Assembly: GCA_014236755.1 (NCBI GenBank)
Contig: JACCKY010000023.1
Span: forward strand, 1-39,434
Direction: 5' to 3'
Length of the DNA: 39,434 nucleotides
Origin: Candidatus Petromonas tenebris
GTDB lineage: Bacteria; Bacillota; Clostridia; Peptostreptococcales; Caminicellaceae
Shown here: one piece after another, positions 7,473-15,990 of the stretch
Numbering within the stretch: the stretch's first letter is position 1
How the letters are laid out: every line of letters begins with the position of its first letter
Notes under the pieces: generated by a model
Databases searched by the model: none
What the model saw: the letters and a program-made list of their open reading frames with translations, nothing else
Told to the model about the DNA's origin: nothing
Made by a program: the position numbers and the translations under genes

Positions 7473-8372
7473 ATGTATTTTGCAACCTACAAAATCAATG
7501 ATGTAGAGGAAATAGGAGTTATAAGTAATGATAAAAAAAAGGTCGTTTCTATGAAGGGAATATTTAATGATTTGGGTAGGGAATGTCCTAAAACGATGAA
7601 TAATTTCATCGAGATAGCAGATGACGAATTGGTACAAGGGATTAAGGAAATTTTAGAAAAGAATAATTACGATGGTATATCATTAGATAAAGTAAAACTC
7701 TGTGCGCCTATACCCTATCCTAAGAGAAATCTCATATGTCTAGGCAAAAACTATCTTGACCATGCCAAGGAGACTATTGGGCTTCCGGGCGGGACCGAGG
7801 AAATACCTAAATTCCCTATATATTTTACTAAAGTAGCCAATCCGGCGATAGGAGACGGAGACACTATAAAAAAACATACTGAAATAACTGAAATGATAGA
7901 TTACGAAGTGGAACTGGCTATTATAATAGGAAAAGACGGAATCAATATCAAAGAAGAGGAAGTGGAAGAATATATATTTGGATATACCATTGTAAATGAT
8001 GTATCTGCCAGAAATATACAGAGAAAACATGGACAATGGTTCAAGGGTAAAAGTTTAGAAACATTTTGTCCCATGGGACCCTACATTGCACATAAGAGTT
8101 TAATAAATTTTCCGGTAGAACTTGATATAATGTGTAAGGTAAATGGTGAGATTAGACAAAATTCAAATACTAAGAACTTCATATTTGATATACCTTATGT
8201 TATTAGCGACTTATCCAAGGGGATGAAGCTACAAGCTGGAGATATCATTATCACTGGAACGCCGGCAGGTGTAGGTCTTGGATTTAAGCCCTTTAAGTTC
8301 CTAAAGCCTGGAGATGTAGTCGAATGCTATATAGAGAAAATAGGTACCCTTACTAATAAACTGGAAGATTAA
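7473..8372 (+). CDS. Fumarylacetoacetate hydrolase-family protein
   Basis: This 299-residue protein has a short N-terminal domain and a full FAH catalytic domain from about residue 85. Motifs are LICLGKNYLDHAKE, then IDYEVELAIIIG with the paired acidic metal ligands, NDVSARNIQ, KSLETFCPMGP and, near the end, GDIIITGTPAGVG. The family includes acylpyruvate hydrolases, oxaloacetate decarboxylases and isomerases of aromatic-degradation products; no neighbour belongs to such a pathway, so the substrate cannot be assigned. A housekeeping acylpyruvase or oxaloacetate role is one possibility. GGGGAGAG lies before the ATG. It appears to be monocistronic, with a terminator directly after it. Confidence 0.9.
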   Translation: MYFATYKINDVEEIGVISNDKKKVVSMKGIFNDLGRECPKTMNNFIEIADDELVQGIKEILEKNNYDGISLDKVKLCAPIPYPKRNLICLGKNYLDHAKETIGLPGGTEEIPKFPIYFTKVANPAIGDGDTIKKHTEITEMIDYEVELAIIIGKDGINIKEEEVEEYIFGYTIVNDVSARNIQRKHGQWFKGKSLETFCPMGPYIAHKSLINFPVELDIMCKVNGEIRQNSNTKNFIFDIPYVISDLSKGMKLQAGDIIITGTPAGVGLGFKPFKFLKPGDVVECYIEKIGTLTNKLED

Positions 8373-8385
8373 TATTTTAATATAG

Positions 8386-8416
8386 GCTGGAGCCAATATT
8401 GGCTCTGGCATTTTAT
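8386..8416 (+). terminator. Intrinsic terminator of the FAH-family gene
   Basis: GCTGGAGCCAAT (8386-8397) pairs with ATTGGCTCTGGC (8398-8409), including two G-U pairs, followed by ATTTTATTTT. Confidence 0.85.
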
Positions 8417-8472
8417 TTTAGTAAAGGAACTCAAACATTAAAAAAAAATTGCAGGTATAAAACAAAGTAAAT

Positions 8473-8630
8473 TCAAGGGATGCAAGAAATTACAAACTTT
8501 TACCAGTTAAATATTAAAAAGGCTAACAGCTAACTGCTGACCGCTCATGGCAAAAAGGTGCTAAGAACTAAGAGCTAATCAGGGCTACCAACTACGAACC
8601 AACAAATGAGTCGAAGACGCCTTTGTTCTT
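8473..8630 (+). repeat. Dispersed intergenic repeat, copy 2
   Basis: Bases 8473-8560 are identical to 1-88. The second half is a shorter relative of copy 1: it keeps CTACCAACTACGAAC, AACAAATG and the ending GACGCCTTTGTTCTT. It lies between the FAH-family gene and the nitroreductase gene and has no coding potential. Confidence 0.9.
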
Positions 8631-8705
8631 AGAGGGTTTAAAAACTGTTTATAGAAGATTGATTTTGTGTATATATTTAATAATAAAGATGGAGGAGGTC
8701 TGTTT

Positions 8706-9608
8706 ATGAAAGCAAATAAAATTATTCAACATAGAAGGTCGGTAAGAGAATATAAAAAAAAGAAAGTAGATAAATTTATTATAGAAGATTTGTTTGAAGA
8801 TATCAAAAATAAAAGTCAACTAAAAAATGATGTAAAGATAGACTTCTATTTTATAGAGGATGGAGAAGAAACATTTAAAAGATTAGGTGGACTTGTGGGA
8901 TATTTTGGAAAAGTTATTAAGGCTCCCCACTATATTTACTTAATGTCGAATAAGAGAGACGGATATTTGGAAAATGCGGGATATATCGGTGAAAAACTTA
9001 TTCTTAAGGCTACAGAACTGAAATTAGGAACTTGTTGGATAGAGATTCCTAAGGATGATAGTAAGGTAAGAAAAGCTTTGGATATACAAGAAGACGGTGA
9101 GCTTATAGCTTTAATATCCATAGGATACCCTAAAAGAGAAGCCAAGGTTCTAAGCATGTATGATACCAGTAAAAAAGGCAATATATTTCCTTTAGCTGAG
9201 TTTGGATATCCGAATATGGATATAGAATACATAGAGGAACCTGTAAGTGGAAGGTTATCCATAGAAGATATGGTTTATCTAAATGAATGGGGCAATCATA
9301 TAAAGCTTGAGGATTTAGAAAATAGAGGATTAGCTGAAGCCTTTTATTATATGAGACTAGCACCCTCTTGGGGAAACAGACAGCCATGGAAGTTTATAGT
9401 AGATGGAGAAAAAATAGTATTAGCTGTTCGGAATGATAAAGAGCTTATTAGTGAGAAAGTAGCAAGGATTGAAGCTGGAATAGCAATGCTTTACTTTGAA
9501 CTTATGATACATGAGTTGGGAATTTCTGGTGGATGGACATTGGAAAAAGTAGAGAAAGATTACAAGATTCCAGAAGACTATATTGTTGTAGGCTATTATA
9601 CTGTATAA
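8706..9608 (+). CDS. Nitroreductase-family protein, two half-domains
   Basis: This 300-residue protein resembles the 'putative TM nitroreductase' type (TM1586-like), in which one chain carries two nitroreductase-like halves. The first half starts IIQHRRSVREYKKKKVD, the usual FMN-binding start, and has GTCWIEIP and LIALISIGYPKREA. The second half has AEAFYYMRLAPSWGNRQPWKF. The probable role is FMN-dependent oxidoreduction of an unknown substrate. I start it at ATG 8706, which follows GGAGGAGGT, rather than at the in-frame GTG at 8667. A repeat copy lies upstream and a hairpin terminator downstream, so it is probably transcribed alone. Confidence 0.82.
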   Translation: MKANKIIQHRRSVREYKKKKVDKFIIEDLFEDIKNKSQLKNDVKIDFYFIEDGEETFKRLGGLVGYFGKVIKAPHYIYLMSNKRDGYLENAGYIGEKLILKATELKLGTCWIEIPKDDSKVRKALDIQEDGELIALISIGYPKREAKVLSMYDTSKKGNIFPLAEFGYPNMDIEYIEEPVSGRLSIEDMVYLNEWGNHIKLEDLENRGLAEAFYYMRLAPSWGNRQPWKFIVDGEKIVLAVRNDKELISEKVARIEAGIAMLYFELMIHELGISGGWTLEKVEKDYKIPEDYIVVGYYTV

Positions 9609-9614
9609 ACTGTT

Positions 9615-9645
9615 TGCTATGGCATGGCCATAGCATTAGCTTTTT
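9615..9645 (+). terminator. Terminator-like hairpin after the nitroreductase gene
   Basis: TGCTATGGC (9615-9623) pairs perfectly with GCCATAGCA (9627-9635) around an ATG loop. A TTTTT run follows at 9641-9645, slightly displaced from the stem. Confidence 0.7.
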
Positions 9646-9744
9646 ACAATAAGATATTTCATGAAAATTTCTTCAAATATTGTAAATATTGTTAGCACAA
9701 AAAGAGCAAATTAGATATAAAGTATATATTATAATAGAATTGAA

Positions 9745-9822
9745 TTAATCTTGGGAATGTAACTGCTCTAATACTTTCACTTGTAGAAGTGAGAGTATTA
9801 GAGCAGTCAGTTATCGGATAAA
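9745..9822 (+). promoter_or_regulatory. Structured leader motif, copy 1 (unidentified)
   Basis: A long hairpin, CTGCTCTAATACTTTCACTT (9763-9782) paired with 9787-9806 around GTAG, has one G-U pair in 20. It is followed by CAGTTATCGGATAAA. An outer helix can form between TTAATC (9745-9750, one bulged A) and GATAA (9817-9821). AGTCAGTTATCGGATAAA and this outer helix recur at 18703-18779 in the carA leader. The motif ends just before the Shine-Dalgarno GGGGAGAG of the next gene. A possible -10 TATAAT lies at 9730-9735. I recognise no known riboswitch class. Confidence 0.55.
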
Positions 9823-9838
9823 TGGGGAGAGAAGATGT

Positions 9839-11254
9839 ATGAAGAAAATTATAGCAATATTAGTCGTACTTTTACTGTTCATAAGCGGATGTAAATCAAA
9901 GGAGGTTTTCAGAGTAGATAATACTTTGATAGAAACTGAACAGGAGACCGTCCCACAACAGGATACCCAAAATAGTGAGGATAATGTTTATGTAGGAGGG
10001 AGCATAGAAGAAGATATTAATGCTGTAGATATTAAAAAAGATGAAAAACTTACAAGGGAGGCTGAAGGAAAACATAAGACTGAAGAGGATGTACTGGTAC
10101 CTCAGGAGGAAATTGAAGAGGAAAAATATTCAGAAGAAGATGATAAGTCTCCAAAACTTAGTGAGGAAAAATATGAAGTTTTGCAGACCTTTAATACACA
10201 ACTTCCGAAGAGTATTGATTCATACATACAGTATGATAAATATCCCACAAGCTATAACTATCTGCTTGTATTATATTCAAATATAAATATAAGAGAAAAG
10301 CCTACAACTGAATCTGATGTGGTGAAGAAAGCATTTATATTCGAGAAGATAAATCTTGCAGAAAAGGTAAAAGGTCAATACCTTGAGAAGTATAAGAGCG
10401 ATATATGGTATAAGGTTTTTTGGAAAGAAGATGAGGAGATAAAGTATGGTTATATATTTGGGGTTTTAGGAGAGCCACGGAAATTTCAGTTTGAAAAGAT
10501 GGTTGAGTCTATAGAGCGTCTCAAAAACGAAGTGGAAAACAATAAAACTGCCTATATAACAAACTATAAAAATTGGCATGGTACAGCGCCACTTTACAAA
10601 GGAAAGACTGAAGATAACTATGGTATACAAAGATATCAATCAGCACCTGCTTACATTGAGCCCAGTACTGATTCTGAGTTTAGATATATACAGGATGGAG
10701 TTTTGGTATCTATACTGGATAAAAATGAAAAGTTTTATAAAATCAGAACATTGAACTTTGAAGGTGAATATTGGGTTCCAAAGAACTTTATATCCTTTGC
10801 TAACTCCATTGAAGAGCTTAGAAAAGTTATAGTAGTTGACAGAAAAAATCAAAATGAGGGCGTATTTGAATATAAGGATGGCAAGTTGAATTTAATATCT
10901 TATGTTTTTGCAACAACCGGTGAAAAATCAAAATATAAGCAGCCAACAGACTTAGGTTATTTTATGGCTATTCAAAGGAGACCGAAGTTTTTATATCTCG
11001 ATGATATAACTAGAGAAATATCCGGATATGCACCTTATGCTATAAGGTTTAATGGAGGAGCTTATATTCATGGAGTGCCTGTAGAGTTTGAAATCGTTGA
11101 TGGTGAAAAGGTAGATCCTGGTATGCAGGAGTATCTTTATACAATAGGTACAGTGCCAAGATCCCATAAATGCGTAAGGAATTATACGAGTCATGCAAAA
11201 TTTTTGTATGACTGGATAGAGATAGGAAAGAGTGCTGTTATAGTAATCGAGTAA
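9839..11254 (+). CDS. L,D-transpeptidase lipoprotein with SH3-like domains
   Basis: This 471-residue exported protein begins with a lipoprotein signal (VVLLLFISGCKS; lipidated Cys18). An acidic linker runs to about residue 130. An SH3-like segment (YLLVLYSNINIREKPTTES, about 140-205) and a second one near 280-320 (DGVLVSILDKNEKFYKIRT) follow. The C-terminal YkuD-type domain has GGAYIHGVP and SHKCVRNYTSHAKFLYDW, with catalytic Cys445; the usual SHGCVR is changed to SHKCVR. L,D-transpeptidases form 3-3 cross-links or attach proteins to peptidoglycan; here it would be membrane-anchored outside the cell. A structured leader precedes it. The next gene encodes another SH3-bearing lipoprotein, with a repeat copy between them. 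Confidence 0.85.
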   Translation: MKKIIAILVVLLLFISGCKSKEVFRVDNTLIETEQETVPQQDTQNSEDNVYVGGSIEEDINAVDIKKDEKLTREAEGKHKTEEDVLVPQEEIEEEKYSEEDDKSPKLSEEKYEVLQTFNTQLPKSIDSYIQYDKYPTSYNYLLVLYSNINIREKPTTESDVVKKAFIFEKINLAEKVKGQYLEKYKSDIWYKVFWKEDEEIKYGYIFGVLGEPRKFQFEKMVESIERLKNEVENNKTAYITNYKNWHGTAPLYKGKTEDNYGIQRYQSAPAYIEPSTDSEFRYIQDGVLVSILDKNEKFYKIRTLNFEGEYWVPKNFISFANSIEELRKVIVVDRKNQNEGVFEYKDGKLNLISYVFATTGEKSKYKQPTDLGYFMAIQRRPKFLYLDDITREISGYAPYAIRFNGGAYIHGVPVEFEIVDGEKVDPGMQEYLYTIGTVPRSHKCVRNYTSHAKFLYDWIEIGKSAVIVIE

Positions 11255-11273
11255 AAGATAGAAAAATTTAAAT

Positions 11274-11348
11274 AAGGCTAATAGTTTATAGCTGATAGCC
11301 AATGGTAAAAAAGGATTTGGATGATAGGGCATTAGACGCCTTTGTTCT
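11274..11348 (+). repeat. Dispersed intergenic repeat, copy 3 (short, diverged)
   Basis: It starts AAGGCTAATAG, comparable to AAGGCTAACAG in copies 1 and 2, keeps AGCCAATGGTAAAAAAGG, and ends TTAGACGCCTTTGTTCT. The middle with the ACTACGAAC repeats is missing. It lies between two lipoprotein genes. Confidence 0.65.
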
Positions 11349-11447
11349 ATTAAAGAAATCCCATATAAATAAATGCTGCAAAGTATTTAAAGGACATGTT
11401 ATAATTAAATATAGTTTAATATAGACTCATTAGAAAGAGGTGGCTTA

Positions 11448-13001
11448 ATGCTTAAAAGAGGGACAGTATTAATTCTAGTAACTTTATTAGTCCTTGTTAT
11501 TGGTTTAGGAGGGTGTGCCACAGAAACCATATCCGATACAGATAAAGAAAGGATAGCTAACAAGGAAGACGTAACAGTGATAGATAGTAATAATACTGGC
11601 AAAGAAGACAAAACCAGAAACAATGAAGGGGATAGTGATTCAAATCAAGAAAATGACACTAATGAGGAACAGGATTCACAACAAAACCAAGAGTCTGCGA
11701 AGGAAACTGAGAGTAAAGAAAATATAGTATACGTAAGTGCAAGTAGATTAAATGTACGATCTGAGGGAAGTATAGATGGCAAGATAATTGGGAGTGTCAT
11801 TAAAGGTAGACCTGTAGAGGTTTTGGACAAGCAGGTCAATGAAGCTGGAGAAGTTACGTGGTATAAAATAGCCTTTGATAATAATGGAGAAAACTCTGAA
11901 GGCTGGATTTCAGCTAACTATACTGTGAAGGATAAAATGGAGTTGTTAGGACCAGCCTATAGAGAATTAGACTTAATGCCCCAGGATAAGGTTCAGGAAT
12001 ATCCGAGCAATCCTAGAGTGGAAGTAAAGGGAGTTTATGTAACTATACATTCAGCGGCTGGAAAAATAGACCAACTGATTGAATTGGCTAAGGAAACCGA
12101 TATAAATGCCTTTGTAATAGATGTTAAGGACGATAACGGAAACATGCTTTTTCCGACAAAAGCTGCAGAGAAGTTTGGTACTGGAGCAAATGACAAGGCT
12201 CCCATTAAGGATATACAAAGCTTTATGAAAAAGCTAAAAGACAACAACATCTATACTATTGCAAGGATTGTATCATTTAAGGATCCTAAATATGCTAAAA
12301 AATATCCTGAAAAGGCAATAATATATAAAAGTAACGGCAAACCATTTACCAATAGAGACGGTATTATATGGCTCTCACCCCATGACAGAGAACTATGGGA
12401 GTACAATATGGAAGTTTCAAAGGAAGCTGCTAAGGTAGGCTTTAATGAAATTCAGTTTGACTATGTGAGATTCCCGGCTTCAAATGGTGGAAGAATGGAC
12501 AAATATTTAGATTATAGAAATGAGCTTGGAGAATCTAAGCCTGTAACTATACAGAGGTATTTAAAATATGCAAGAAAAGAACTCTCGCCATTAAATGTAT
12601 ATATTTCAGCAGATATATACGGTCAAGTAGGATCAGTTGCAGATGATATGGGAATAGGACAGTATTGGGAGGCTGTAAGTAATATAGTTGATTATGTTTC
12701 ACCTATGATGTACCCAAGCCATTATGGTAATGGAGTGTATGGACTTCCGGTTCCCGATGCTTATCCGTATGAAACCATAGACCGCGGCGTTAAAGATGCA
12801 ATATCTAGAAATAAAAATATAGAAACTCCGGCTATAATCAGACCGTGGCTTCAAGACTTTACTGCAACATGGGTTAAGGGGCACATAAGATATGGTGACA
12901 AAGAGGTAAGGGCTCAGATAAAGGCCTTGGAGGACAATGGAATCAATGAGTATCTGATTTGGAATCCAAGCAATGTATACTCTAGAGGTGGATTAAAATA
13001 A
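11448..13001 (+). CDS. Secreted lipoprotein with SH3 and DUF4015 glycosidase-like domain
   Basis: This 517-residue protein has a lipoprotein signal (LLVLVIGLGGC; Cys23), a low-complexity Glu/Asn/Gln/Asp linker (about 30-90) and an SH3 domain (92-160, starting VYVSASRLNVRSEG). The C-terminal part (about 194-517) matches the DUF4015 'putative glycosyl hydrolase' family, a TIM-barrel related to alpha-amylase-like enzymes. Motifs are VKGVYVTIHSAAG, NAFVIDVKDDNGN, FNEIQFDYVRFP, YISADIYG and YVSPMMYPSHYG. The FDYVRFP acidic residue is typical of the presumed active site. The substrate is unknown, perhaps a cell-wall or capsule glycan. AGAGGTGG precedes the ATG. Together with the preceding L,D-transpeptidase it suggests a small envelope-maintenance group. 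Confidence 0.85.
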   Translation: MLKRGTVLILVTLLVLVIGLGGCATETISDTDKERIANKEDVTVIDSNNTGKEDKTRNNEGDSDSNQENDTNEEQDSQQNQESAKETESKENIVYVSASRLNVRSEGSIDGKIIGSVIKGRPVEVLDKQVNEAGEVTWYKIAFDNNGENSEGWISANYTVKDKMELLGPAYRELDLMPQDKVQEYPSNPRVEVKGVYVTIHSAAGKIDQLIELAKETDINAFVIDVKDDNGNMLFPTKAAEKFGTGANDKAPIKDIQSFMKKLKDNNIYTIARIVSFKDPKYAKKYPEKAIIYKSNGKPFTNRDGIIWLSPHDRELWEYNMEVSKEAAKVGFNEIQFDYVRFPASNGGRMDKYLDYRNELGESKPVTIQRYLKYARKELSPLNVYISADIYGQVGSVADDMGIGQYWEAVSNIVDYVSPMMYPSHYGNGVYGLPVPDAYPYETIDRGVKDAISRNKNIETPAIIRPWLQDFTATWVKGHIRYGDKEVRAQIKALEDNGINEYLIWNPSNVYSRGGLK

Positions 13002-13027
13002 AAACCATAAGATTTTAAGATACAAAG

Positions 13028-13069
13028 AGAGAGGATTATCACAAAGTTAACTTTGTGATAATCCTCTCT
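13028..13069. terminator. Perfect 42-bp palindrome between convergent genes
   Basis: The two 21-bp arms (13028-13048 and 13049-13069) are exact reverse complements centred on GTTAAC. It lies between the ends of the DUF4015 gene and fruA. T-runs are short, so it is a probable bidirectional terminator with some doubt. Confidence 0.7.
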
Positions 13070-13083
13070 TCGTATTCTGTGTA

Positions 13084-14475
13084 TTATGCAGTTATTTTTT
13101 CAGACTCTTTTTCCTTTTCAGTTTCTAGGTCTTTCTTTAATACCGAAATCATAATTGCAGTAACAATAGTACCTACTATGATAGATACAAAGTACAAACC
13201 TAAGTTAGTTACTGCATTTGGAATAGGCAGCACGAATATTCCGCCGTGGGGTACTGCAAGTTTAGCCTTAAATAGCATTGACAATGCTCCAGTTATGCCG
13301 GAACCAACCATTATTGAAGGAATAACTCTGATTGGATCAGCGGCTGCAAAGGGAATTGCTCCTTCTGTAATAAATGATATACCCAAGGCCCAGGCTGCCT
13401 TGCCAGCTTCAATCTCCTGCCTTGTAAATTTATTTTTAGCAATAACTGTAGCAAGAGCCAATCCAAGGGGAGGTGTCATACCTGCTGCCATAACTGCTGC
13501 CATAGGAGCTTGAATTCCGGAGCCAAGTAGTCCTACTGCAAATGTATATGCCGCCTTATTTACGGGACCCCCCATATCGAAGGCCATCATTAGGCCTAAA
13601 ACAAGTCCTAGAATGGCTGCATTACCACTGCTTAAACTAGTTAACCAATTAGACATTCCTTTATTTAAAGCACTTACAGGTTTACCGATAATGTATATCA
13701 TTGAAAGTCCAACTATCAATGATGATAAAAGAGGTAAAATTAGAACGGGCATCAGACCATCCATTGACTTTGGAAGTTTAATATTTTTCTTTAGAAAATC
13801 AACTGTATAACCTGCTATAAAACCTGCGATGATTCCTCCTAAAAAGCCTGCTCCTATTTGACCGGAAATCATACCTCCAACCATACCTGGAACGAGACCG
13901 GGTCTATCTGCTATAGAGTATGCTATAAACCCTGCAAGTATCGGTACCATAAGGGCAAAAGCTGATCCACCGCCTATTTGCATTAAAGCAGCTGCAAGGG
14001 TACCTTCATTTTCAAAGGCTTTGATACCAAAGGCGAAGGAGAGAGCAATAGCAATGCCACCTGCAACCACAAAAGGAATCATATAGGATACACCGGTCAT
14101 TAGATGTTTATAGGGGCCCTTTTGCTGTGCTTTTCTTTCGGATTTTATTGCATTAACTTCTTCCTGAAGACTAACCTTTGCAGTTTTAGCTTTTTCTATA
14201 ACAGACTTAGCATCTTTAATAGCTTCCTGAACTCCAACCTCTAAAACAGGCTTGCCGGCAAATCTTTCCTTGGATACATTTGTATCCGCTGCAATTATAA
14301 CTGCCTTTGCCTCTGCAATATCTTGCTCTGTCAAAACGTTTTCAGCACCGACAGAACCCTGCGTTTCAACTTTGATTTCAACACTCATTTCCTTAGCAGC
14401 CAGCTCTAGGGCTTCAGCTGCCATATAGGTATGAGCTATCCCTGTGGGACAAGCTGTAATAGCTACAAATTTCAT
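13084..14475 (-). CDS. fruA: PTS fructose transporter, fused IIB-IIC
   Basis: This 463-residue membrane protein imports and phosphorylates fructose. Residues 1-100 are the IIB domain, with phosphorylated Cys9 in ITACPTGIAHTYMAAEAL. After a linker, the IIC domain (about 125-445) has about nine membrane segments and signatures PYKHLMTGVSYMIPFVVAGG, FDMGGPVNKAAYTF and FITEGAIPFAA. No IIA domain is fused; it is encoded separately just upstream. GAGGGGGAAATGA precedes the ATG. It is the last gene of fruR-fruK-IIA-fruA. FruK beside it points to fructose as substrate (fructose-1-phosphate as product), though mannose-type sugars cannot be excluded. Confidence 0.93.
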   Translation of the reverse strand: MKFVAITACPTGIAHTYMAAEALELAAKEMSVEIKVETQGSVGAENVLTEQDIAEAKAVIIAADTNVSKERFAGKPVLEVGVQEAIKDAKSVIEKAKTAKVSLQEEVNAIKSERKAQQKGPYKHLMTGVSYMIPFVVAGGIAIALSFAFGIKAFENEGTLAAALMQIGGGSAFALMVPILAGFIAYSIADRPGLVPGMVGGMISGQIGAGFLGGIIAGFIAGYTVDFLKKNIKLPKSMDGLMPVLILPLLSSLIVGLSMIYIIGKPVSALNKGMSNWLTSLSSGNAAILGLVLGLMMAFDMGGPVNKAAYTFAVGLLGSGIQAPMAAVMAAGMTPPLGLALATVIAKNKFTRQEIEAGKAAWALGISFITEGAIPFAAADPIRVIPSIMVGSGITGALSMLFKAKLAVPHGGIFVLPIPNAVTNLGLYFVSIIVGTIVTAIMISVLKKDLETEKEKESEKITA

Positions 14476-14577
14476 TTCATTTCCCCCTCACAAATAAATT
14501 ATTAATGCTAAAAGATTAAGAATAATAAGTACACAACAGTTGTCTAATTCACCTCCTCTAAATGCTTTGTTTAAATA

Positions 14578-15033
14578 CTACTTAATTTCTTCAAGCAAAA
14601 TATTAATAATGTCCTGGGCTTCATTAGCTTCCATAAGGGCTTTTCTAGTCTGTTCATGCATTAAGGACCTTGATAGCTTGCTGAGAATTTTCAAGTGTAC
14701 ATCATTAGATGCTTCTGGAACTGCAATTAAGAAGAACATCTTTGCAGGTTTTCCATCAAGAGAATCAAAATCTATGCCTTTATTTTTTCTGCCAAAAGCG
14801 ATAGATGCTTTTTTTACACCGGCACTCTTACCATGAGGAATGGCAATACCCATTCCTATACCTGTAGAATAAGTTTTTTCCCTTTCAAGGACAGCCTTTT
14901 CAAAAGCATCCTTATCTGACAATCTGCCATTTTGATCTAGTAGCTCAACCATTTCATTTATTAGTTCCGCTTTGGTATCGGCCTGCAAATCCAGTGAAAT
15001 AAGTTCTTTGCTTATTAATTCAGATATGTTCAT
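14578..15033 (-). CDS. PTS fructose IIA component
   Basis: This 151-residue PTS EIIA-2 (mannitol/fructose) domain protein takes phosphate from HPr and passes it to the IIB domain of FruA. The phosphorylated residue is His67 in STGIGMGIAIPHGKS. The start lies directly after the fruK stop, with no spacer, so it is translationally coupled. It is a stand-alone subunit, whereas in many Bacillota IIA is fused to IIBC. 102 bases separate it from fruA; I see nothing clear in that gap. Confidence 0.92.
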   Translation of the reverse strand: MNISELISKELISLDLQADTKAELINEMVELLDQNGRLSDKDAFEKAVLEREKTYSTGIGMGIAIPHGKSAGVKKASIAFGRKNKGIDFDSLDGKPAKMFFLIAVPEASNDVHLKILSKLSRSLMHEQTRKALMEANEAQDIINILLEEIK

Positions 15034-15975
15034 TTATACCACCTCACTATAGATATTTAATTTGACCTTATTTTCAAGTTTTTCTATATCCTTAATATTT
15101 CCAATTTGAGTGCCTTCACTCATAACGCTTAAAGTTGCGGCAGCAGTAGACAGCTTCAAAGCTTTTTTTAGATCGTAACCCTTTTCCAGTGCAAAGGCTA
15201 CACTGGCAACTAAAGCGTCTCCAGCCCCTACGGTATTTTTTACTTCTACATCTAAAGCATCAATAAAAACTTCTGTATCTTTGTTGACAAATATAGATCC
15301 CTTTTCTCCCATGGAGATATAAACGTTTTCAACACCGCCATTAACTATTTCCTTAGCTAAGTTCACTATAGAAATGTTATCATTGAGATTTCTGCTAAAG
15401 GCTTTTTCGAGCTCATGTATATTTGGTTTTATTAAATAGGGTTTAGCCTTTATTCCTTCTACAAGAAGTTGACCATCGGCATCTAATATGGTTTTAGCAC
15501 CTTTTGACTTAGAAAGTTCAATCAATTCCTTGTAAATATTGTTCTTTACACCGGGAGGAACGCTTCCTGAAAAGACTATTATGTCTCCCTTAGATAAATT
15601 ATTTAATATCCTTTCCTTAAGCTTTCTCACCTCATCTTTCCTAATGCTCTGACCTTTCTCATTGATATCAGTTACAAGTCCCTTTATTTTATCAACAATT
15701 TTTATATTTGTTCTTGTTTCTCCTTTAGTCTTAATCAAATCGTGTTGTATCCCATTATCATTTAAATACTCTATAATCGTATCTCCGTTTTTTCCAGCTA
15801 CGAAGCCAAGAACTATACTTTTACCACCTAATTTGTTTATGACTTTAGAAGCATTGATTCCCTTTCCGCCTATATCGATTCTAGCGCCGGATACCCTGTT
15901 AACTTTACCTTCCATAAAATTATCTATATTTATGGTCTTATCGATAGCAGGATTAAGTGTTACTGTAACTATCAT
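15034..15975 (-). CDS. fruK: 1-phosphofructokinase
   Basis: This 313-residue PfkB-family sugar kinase phosphorylates fructose-1-phosphate to fructose-1,6-bisphosphate, feeding glycolysis. The PfkB signatures are RIDIGGKGINASKVINKLGG near residue 35 and DVEVKNTVGAGDALVASVAF near 250, the latter with the catalytic Asp. GSVPPG and ADGQLLVEGI also fit FruK/LacC-type kinases. It sits between fruR and the IIA gene, which favours FruK over tagatose-6-phosphate kinase. Start and length match the family. Confidence 0.93.
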   Translation of the reverse strand: MIVTVTLNPAIDKTINIDNFMEGKVNRVSGARIDIGGKGINASKVINKLGGKSIVLGFVAGKNGDTIIEYLNDNGIQHDLIKTKGETRTNIKIVDKIKGLVTDINEKGQSIRKDEVRKLKERILNNLSKGDIIVFSGSVPPGVKNNIYKELIELSKSKGAKTILDADGQLLVEGIKAKPYLIKPNIHELEKAFSRNLNDNISIVNLAKEIVNGGVENVYISMGEKGSIFVNKDTEVFIDALDVEVKNTVGAGDALVASVAFALEKGYDLKKALKLSTAAATLSVMSEGTQIGNIKDIEKLENKVKLNIYSEVV

Positions 15976-15990
15976 GTTTTCACCTCGAAT

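Noticed and set aside
13055-13513. 152-aa plus-strand ORF opposite fruA, with hydrophobic stretches
   Set aside because: It is antisense to a clear PTS gene; its membrane-like look reflects the membrane segments of fruA.
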